64,000 bases of DNA from contig NC_092579.1 in NCBI RefSeq assembly GCF_037975245.1, forward strand, positions 1,853,001 through 1,917,000. The letters run 5' to 3'. This DNA is from Apostichopus japonicus (lineage: Eukaryota > Echinodermata > Holothuroidea > Aspidochirotida > Stichopodidae). The translations under genes and the position numbers were made by a program. Positions within the stretch are counted from its first letter, which is position 1. Each line of letters opens with the position of its first letter. This document shows, one piece after another, positions 37,001 to 46,000 of the stretch. A model generated the notes under the pieces. That model saw only the letters and a program-made list of their open reading frames with translations, was not told where the DNA came from and searched no databases.

Positions 37001-40000
37001 TTGTTTTGAGTAGTCGCATTAAATGAAACCTTCAGTTTAGTCATTCAAGGAAGCTGGAGGCCGCACTAATAATTATTTTACCCCCAATAATATGATAAAG
37101 GCAGGTCACCGATGAAATTCCACAACATCCTCGTCTTCACCCATGCATGTTGGTTGAATTCATAGCGACACTTCAAGGAATTGCCTTTGCTCGGCAAAAT
37201 GAGTAATAGAAAATCCATTCGGTGCAGAAATGTATCAAACTTGGTTAAGAGATGTGACCTATAACTATAGAAATGGACTGATGATACTTTCCACAGCTGG
37301 ACTTGGCACCAAATATTTCCTGTTTTTCAATATAGTTATAAATAATCAGTCGCAGCATCACAGCGAAGTTGATGATGCCCTAGTATATGGTGAGCGTTAA
37401 TAACGAAGGTATATTCATACAATCGTGCCATCATCTCACAATCGAATTCTTCTTTTCCGTGTACAGTGGAACCTCTTTTATTTTCCACCAAGGACGAACT
37501 TGCTCGGTTTTTCTCTCGTTTCTCTTCGTCAATAATATAACAATGTAAAGCCAGTGCTTTACAATCGTCTACCCATGCAACAAAGTCCACAGGAATTTAA
37601 AAATCATAATAATAATAATAATCGTAATTCGTATGTAATTGTACATAACTAGTACTGTGTAACTGTTTAAGTTTATTCACAGTAGCCTTCATTTCTCATG
37701 TTATGTTGTCATCACTGACATTAACATATTTCCACTCAATGCTCTTGATATATAACTGCATGAGGGTTTTCTATATAAGATTTGTAACGTTTGAATGAAT
37801 GTTAGATGATACGTAAAATAGGTATTAAAATCTCCCTTCTTCATTCCCCCTGTTATTTATTTATTTATTTGATTTAATTTTTTTTTCTTCTTCAAAGTTT
37901 CAATAGCCATTAAAAATGTCGGACGTTTGGGTAGACATATAGATGTGCCCAGCAGGACATCTTCCACTGTAGCTTTTGTTTCCAGGTCTTGTAAGAAACT
38001 GAAATGGAGCTGGTCAGCAGATTTTCAGGGCAGATGGAAACTTTCCAACAGCAGTAGCCTTCATAAACTAGTCTCCTTCTTTTGAGAAAGGAACTGTGGA
38101 TTTCATAGAAAGTGTTGTTAAACTTGATTGCATGGGGGGGGGGGGGGGTACAACTATACATAGCCTGTACAAATTGCAAAGCCTAGCTGACATGCTAATT
38201 GATATAAAAACATGGAAAGATGCATTAACACGCACATAAATGTCACAGACAACTTTGAATATGTTAGCTGATCTTTATACGACCATATATATATATATAT
38301 ATACGATCTTTATACACTATGACTAATAACGACTTAAAATCAAGAACATTGTATTGAAGACACAGGGAGATCTTGTCAATAGCCACCCATACCGACAGGT
38401 GGACAGCTCCTGGAGGTTACGGTAAGAAAAAAAAAATGACAAAAGTAAAACTAGTGTCAGCCAGAGGAAGGGGAGGGGAAGGAAGCTGACTTCACTGGTA
38501 GGCTTCCTCAACCCTGGTAATACTAACCTCCCATGGAGTATCTAACCATAAAAGTCAAAACCTTCCATACAATGATACGTAGACTATAATATTGTATATA
38601 GTTAGTCAACTAAAGATGACCTATAAACTGTTTTGTGTGTGGGTGGTGTTAGCTCTCCCAGTATATAATTACATGCAGTCTATTATCATGCGTATAAATA
38701 TGAATGTTATCACTGAATCTGATCGCCAGTCGAATATCTTTGTCTGAGCCAATATTTGTAAATCGTGGCACGGTCATATCTATTGCACTTAACTTGCTTA
38801 TAAATTGGAAAGACAATAGAATAAGATAACCTCTCTCACAAGTAGGTCATGTGAAATAGTATTCTACCGTTGTGCAGGGTCCTAATTCTTGTGTGAATGG
38901 GGATAGTTTCTCCCTTTGCCAATAATCTGCAATTTACATTGGCTGTATATTAACCCTTTTAAATTAAGCAATGAAAACAAGAATTGGGAAAGTCAGCCTA
39001 TTTAGTACATATGATGAACCATCTTTACTTGATTTTGTTTTTGTTTTTTGGGGTCATAACGAAAAATGTAAACGGATAGACAAACGACAATAACAAGCTA
39101 ATACTCCTTCTTTAACAATATGTCATATTTCATACACCAGATACCATAGGCGGCTGCAGTGATCTGTGCAAACTTTATGCGAAATAAGTCGTCATGGTCC
39201 ACCTCATTTAATTAGTTGAAAATAAAACGACCAGTATAAGAAATCTTACTCTTAAATTAACACAGACAGTGCAAAAAGTGTTTGTCCACCGGCTTTCGCA
39301 TAAAGTTATCTTTTAACACGAATCAGCGATACAGTTATTTACTGTTTCAGATAAATCAATAGTTTAACAGACTTTGTTCCTTCTTCTTCACCAAAATGCT
39401 GAGAGCCTGATCCATCTTAAAAAAGCATTTTGCGTCCTTTTCTATGATTTTTCTCAACCTCAGTCACTGACTCCACTATGCCATAACGACATTCATAACT
39501 TTAAACATCGTTTTTCTCCAAGATATTTTCCGTTGGGATCCCAATAAACCTCGCCCATAGCATGAATATTTAAACACTACGAACGTCATTGACCAATACG
39601 TAATACAACACCATGCTTGATTTGTGTACAGTCTATATGGCAGTTCCATAACAACTCCTTGGTTGTGCCAACGCAACTAAACCTGCATCTCTGATTGGTT
39701 GAATTCAAACTAGTGGGTTTGGGGGAATTGTATGCGATTAATTTTAAATGTGGAATTTGTCTTGGACACTTTCCTCATTATCTGCAAATATCCTTAATTA
39801 CTCGCTAATTAACGTTGTTGGCAGGGAAAAACTTGGCTAATATCTTAGTTTGCTGTTTTGTGATTGATATATGTAAAAATTTCGAAGGACATGTCAAAAA
39901 AGTAGAAAACAGCGACCAAACGCAAAATGCTGCTTTAAAAACATATACCGGCTCTCATTTAAATGTGTACGATATTCACTGATGTTCCATCCGCCAGTCA

Positions 40001-43000
40001 GTCAGTTATGGTCAGTTATGGTCAGTGATGGTCATTTATGTTCAGTTATGGTCAGTTATGGTCAGTTAGTCACCCCATCAGCTTCAGTCAGTCACTGACT
40101 CACTCAGTCAACTTTAGCGTTGAGAACAGTCAGCCAGTCAGAACGTCAGCTGGTCAACCTGCTATAGTTTGTCAGTCAGCCGATCAGATAACCAATAAGT
40201 CAATCAGTTAGTCAGCCAAGCCGCTGACCTGTCAGTCAATCAGCTAGTCAGGTAACCAGTCAGTCAGTTACTACATTCAGCTTGAGTTTAGACCCCAGTC
40301 GGTCAGTCAGCCCACAAGTCAGTCAGACAGACATTCAGACAGTCAGCGCGCTAGTTACTTGAGACACTTATTTCAGAGTGCATTCCGTCAGTCAGACATC
40401 CTGACATTTTGTCAGTCAGTCAGCTAGTCAGGTAACCAGTCGGTCGGCTCGCCAGTCAGTCAGTAACTACATAGAGTTAAGTCTCCAGTCTGTCAGTCAG
40501 CCCACAAGTCAGTCACACAGACGTTCAGACATTCAGCGCGCCAGTTACTTGATACACTCGTTTCAGAGTACATTCCGTCAGTCAGACATCCTGCTATTTT
40601 GTCTGTCAGTCAGCTTATAAGATATGCAGACAGTCAATCAGCTGGCTAGTCAGTCGGTTACTAACTTTAGCGCTGAGTTCAATCATTCAGTCAGAACGTC
40701 AGCTGGTCAACCAGCTATAGTTTGTCAGTCAGCCGATCAGACAGCCAATCAGTCAGTCACCCAGTTAGTCAGGCAGCCACTGCCGGCCAGTCCTCCAGTC
40801 AATTAATCAGATATAGCTATAGTCACGGTAGCCAGCCGGCTCAGTAGGACAGCCAGACAAACATTCAGTCAGCCCGCCAGGTTAGTCAGTTACTCATATC
40901 AGCGTGAGGCCAGTCCCCCAGTCACTAATTGCAGAATGAACCTTCTTGCTTGACCTTCCGACTTACTTTTTCAACTAAGGCGTAGGCGTTTTAAGTTTCA
41001 CGAATATCGTAAAAGACAATGGAATTTTTATATTTTCTGCCTGCGGAGGATTCCAATTCGTCTGGAAACAACATGAGGTTAAGCGACCTTTTCAAGAATT
41101 CATTTCCTGGGTTGTCAATAGTTCAGTAGAAGCAGACCAATCCCGGCGGTGCTAAGCCTGCCTGCCGTGTTCGTAAATAGAATTGAACTAAGCTCGAGTT
41201 CATATATAGTTTAATTCAATAACTGAAATAATAGTTCCCTTAGATATAGAAAACAGCTACCATTGACTATGTCTTTTGCTAATCTTGTCCAGAATATCAA
41301 ACTAAATGGAGAATTGCTTAAGCTTTACACAATTATTAAGTAAAAGTACCCCGGCCTATGTTGTCATTCACATGATAGACATAATCACCAACGGGCATTA
41401 TGTTGTTGTTAAAGGGAGTGATGTTTCAGTGATAAGACTTTCTTCGCCCCCTAAAAGTACGGTCACACGTCTGACGACCTCTGACCATTGTTAGAGTTTA
41501 TCTGGCATTTCTAGATAATTCTGTAATCAGATATTCTGTCGAAGAGAGAAAACACTGTCATCAAACTGCTTATCTATACTGCACAAAGATTTTGTAGGTA
41601 AATATATAAATTAAGTTAGAGCGCCTAACGTTTCGATCCGGGCAGGAGCTTCTGTCTTCAAAGGCAAAGTGACGTGTCGGTCAGATTTGTAAGGGTTGAC
41701 GAATGTCTCTGTTTCTGCCGATCATGTTAATCTCTAAAGGACGACCATCATTTTCCGATCCCACTACGCTCATAATCTGCTAGCCGGGACGTTCGATTAA
41801 TACTGCACGATGAAAGAGCACGCTATAGAAACTCATTAACTGTTACAGAAATATGAACAGGCAAATTATCCTGTTTTTATGATTTTATGAATTATTATGT
41901 AAATCAATGTCCAAGTGACTTATGAAATTCAAATATGATATAACTTGTTTGCTATATACTGTGACCATTAAAGAAGTAAAGGTTGTCTTCGAATGTCGAC
42001 AAAGCACGAATCGAGTTGTCTAGTACAATGTTCTCCCCTGTACTGCTACCTCTATCATGGCTAACTATACAAGGATACACGTAGTACAAAGTACAATGTG
42101 AATGTGAAGAATTCGACCTTCAGATGATGAAAACACCGGTCTTCCATCTGTGCTTTCGCAAAGGTAATAATAACCTTTCCAGAACTAACTCTACTGATTA
42201 TTGCCTTACTGATAATCCACTATGTGATATAGTCTGTCATGCATGTTGTTACATGCAACTCTGTCCAATAGACAGCCAATGCACTGATGTAATGTGCACG
42301 CTGTAGTGTAATGTAGTGTTATTTCTAGACATAATGGGGCATGCCGTATAAACTCTCATTACAAATACACCATGATATGATTGCGTGATGATATGGAACT
42401 ACCTTGAATCCGGGATTTATTATAAGAGGATAGCGCAACGTTAAATTTATGAAGTGGAACATTATTCAAAACATCCTGGTGGAACTTATATTCAAAGTTT
42501 TACCTATACTTCATATTTTGAATTCTTAATAGCTGTACAAAGTAAAAAGTTTGTACTATGAACGAACTCGAAGCAATCATATGCGATGCGATAGCGGCAC
42601 ACAGGCTGACTGACAACAAAATCATGTTGAGTTTTGCCTCCCTTTTGTTTTAACCTGTCCTGAATTAGGCATAACCCCCACAATACCACATATACAATAT
42701 GATGGACATTTTGATAAACAATATATGCACTGGGGGGAAAACATCCACCATCTTAACGGAAATCGTTCAAAATAGGAAAGTCATAATGAATTCAACGTTG
42801 TGTACACATTCATGTGCAATGCGGTAAACGCACTTTTCTGCATAGAAAGTGGTTATGTTACTCCCTAGCCATATTTTTCTACCCCATTGCGGTAAAACCT
42901 TGTGGGAAAACTATTTTTTGTCAAAGAGATCTGGCCTCTAGAAGAATAGTCGGCCGCAACGCTCTACTCCACGGTGGCCACCTCCATGATTCTACAGTAT

Positions 43001-46000
43001 TTGTAAAACACACCTTTAGTGCTGTGGAGTAAACCTGTTCCTTGTCAGGATTTCAAAGGTGAGGAGGTGAGAGATGAGGGGTGAGGGGGTAAGGGGCGAG
43101 GGGTGAGGGGTGAGGGGTGTGGGCATAGATTAAATACCAACAGACTAATTTAGGTAGAGGCCTACACCTGTATGAGACGACCAGAGAAATATTTCCAAAT
43201 GAGGCGGTTCTGCACTGGGGTCATTGAAGCCGGCTTCCGTATAGGGGGTTCTGAAGCCAACCCTACCAATCCCACCCCAAGAAAAACAATAGACGTAAAT
43301 GGTGCATTCTGCGATTTGGGCATATTTAGACTCTAAGTTAGGTCAATAAGTAGCTCCAAACGCAAAATTTTGGTAATAAAAATAGTTACAAAAAAGAAAC
43401 AATAATAGTCAAAATTCCACACTGATTTAGGTATAAGGGGCCTTAATCTTTATGGGAGGGCCAGAGGCCAATCAAGTAGGGGTGCTACACTGAGGCATAT
43501 TTAGTTTATAAGTTAGGTTTGAATAAGCAGCTCTAAATGCAAGATTTTGCTAAAAAATAATTTTGTGAGGTTTAAAGCAAGGAGGATGGGAGGGTGTACC
43601 CCCGCAGAAGTGTTCTAAATTTTGTTATCCTGCTGAATGCAAAAAGTCCTCGATTTAGCGAATTCCCGCCAACTAAATAGGCCAGGGAGAGGCCATGTCA
43701 CCTTGAACTTCTCGGCTTCCGTAAAAATACCAGGCAAATTGCTTGTTCTGTTGGTTATGTGGGTGGTCATGGTACTTTAATCGCTTGTCCACAGCACGTA
43801 TTTAGATAGATTGTTGGTTGCGTGTATTGTATGTCTACTTGTTAGTTGGTTTTATCAGTCCCAGTGACCTTGCATTGTGAAGAATTTCTCCATGACAGGT
43901 CAGGCAAGAAGGAAGTAAATACTTCCAATACGCACATATGACATTGTACAATCCACCGAGACGTCTATGGTAAGCCATGTGGGACAAAAACACCGCATAT
44001 GTCTTAATTTGTATATATTCGCTTATTATTGCGAATATATGCGCGTATATATTACAGCAAATCATAAGGCTTAAATATATTCACGTATTTATTCGAATAT
44101 ATACACGTATTACTTCGAACACATATGAGGACTAATTCGAATATATACGCGTATTAATTCGAATCATATATTTGCAATCTCTCATTTATTGCACTGACGA
44201 GGCTACAATGTGATAAATCTCGAAACTCATTGAGAAAGCTATAATATACATGCCAGTTATTGTTTGTTTAATACGCGTATGTATTCGAATTAATCCGCAT
44301 TTTCATTCGAATTAATCAACGTATATATTCGAATTACTACGAGGATATCTTATGCGATGTTTTGTCCCGTATGGCTTGCCATAGACGTATCGAAAAACAT
44401 TAGATCCATACTGCTGAGAGGTTAAATCTTAATGATGGTAACAGAATTATCAAACAATTAAGGTGAACCCCGATAACCTATACCGCGGAGAGTAAACAGG
44501 ATTTCTGGAAGTGAGGGTGAAGGGCACATTCAGGGGCATATAAACTGAAGCCGAGAAACTGAATATTTCATAAGAGAAAGACACGCTTTCCAGTAACAAT
44601 TAACTTTTTTACATATGATGACATTTTATTTAGACGTAGGCAGAAGCATCATTCTATTTAGCAAGAAAGACTCTTTCTGAAAGCCTGTAGTGGTACAATA
44701 ACGAAGTTGCAATGTTATATTTATGTACATTGGCTATATACGTAGGTATTCAATCAACGTTAGTAAAAAGTTTTGCCCCTAAAACAAGTAAATTACAGTA
44801 AGAAAGTTGAACCAATTTAGTTGTCGAACCAGTGGGGAAACCCATCTATGCTGATATTTGCCTTTAAAGACATTACATAAGCTGTTACACAGAGTTGTTT
44901 GCAAGCTAACATTGGCTGTAGTTCATATTGCAGATTGATATATAGGGCTATGAAGCCTATGAATCAGAATCATTGCAGACATGGTTTTATGACGGAATCT
45001 TTTTCATGCTCACTCTAACAACAATTGCATAAGTTGCATTCGTAATAGTTAACCTGATGAGATCCATTTGATATTTTTAAATTTGGACCTCTGCTGACCC
45101 CAAATGAATTTATTGGGTTCTGTACTCACTATAGGAAAGAAACATGCCAAATATGAGCTATGTGATGTAACCTATCTTGGGATATCGTGTTTACAAGATT
45201 TGTGTTAATAAGGCTTTACAGAGTGTGACCATTGATGACCCCAAATGACCGTTGACTTCCACCAAAACCAATATGGTTCTTGTGCAAAATATGAATATAA
45301 ACTTAGTAAAGCTCCTATCTGGAGATACCATGTTTATAAGGATTTCAAGCTTTGACTCCCGGTGACCTTAAATGAACTCTGACCTACACCAAATTGTGTA
45401 AAACCTTTAAACCTGCATAAGGCTATTCTAACATACATATATGAGCTCATTTGATGGTTATGATCGATAGAACATTTTTGAGACTTTCACATTTTTCCTC
45501 TGCTGACGTCAAATGACCTTTGACCTCCACCTAAAACAATATGGTCCTTGTATTAATTATAGGGAATCCACATGCTTATATGAGAACTGCACGAGAACTA
45601 GTGAGGTATGATAAACATGTAAATTGTAGCAGACAAAACACAAAGCGCTGCTTTGGAAGATTTCCTATGATATCCGCGATCAGCATCTTCGTATGTAATA
45701 GTGCAATCACGCAACTTCGGTAGGGTCAACGAATCACGGTGGGGAGGGGAGGGGACTGCGGGGAGGGGGTTCAATACGATCATCAAGAGGGCAGGATTAT
45801 ATTTTGGCATGCGACCATTTTACGTAACTATCCATAAGTCAGTGCATGTTATGTTATGTGTGCAGGTGTTATTTCTTCGGATGAGAATTGTTGTGCAGGC
45901 ACCTAGTGAAGAGGGCCCGGAACAGGGGAAGATGTGCAAGGGAAAGGTGAAAAGGCGATGGAAAGGAGATCGGGAAGAGGCCAAAGCGAGGTGGTTATCA

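Noticed and set aside
37336-37590. Minus-strand ORF of 84 codons, compared with PIF/Harbinger nuclease N-termini
   Set aside because: Only a vague charged-residue similarity; no catalytic motif, splice context or element ends were found.
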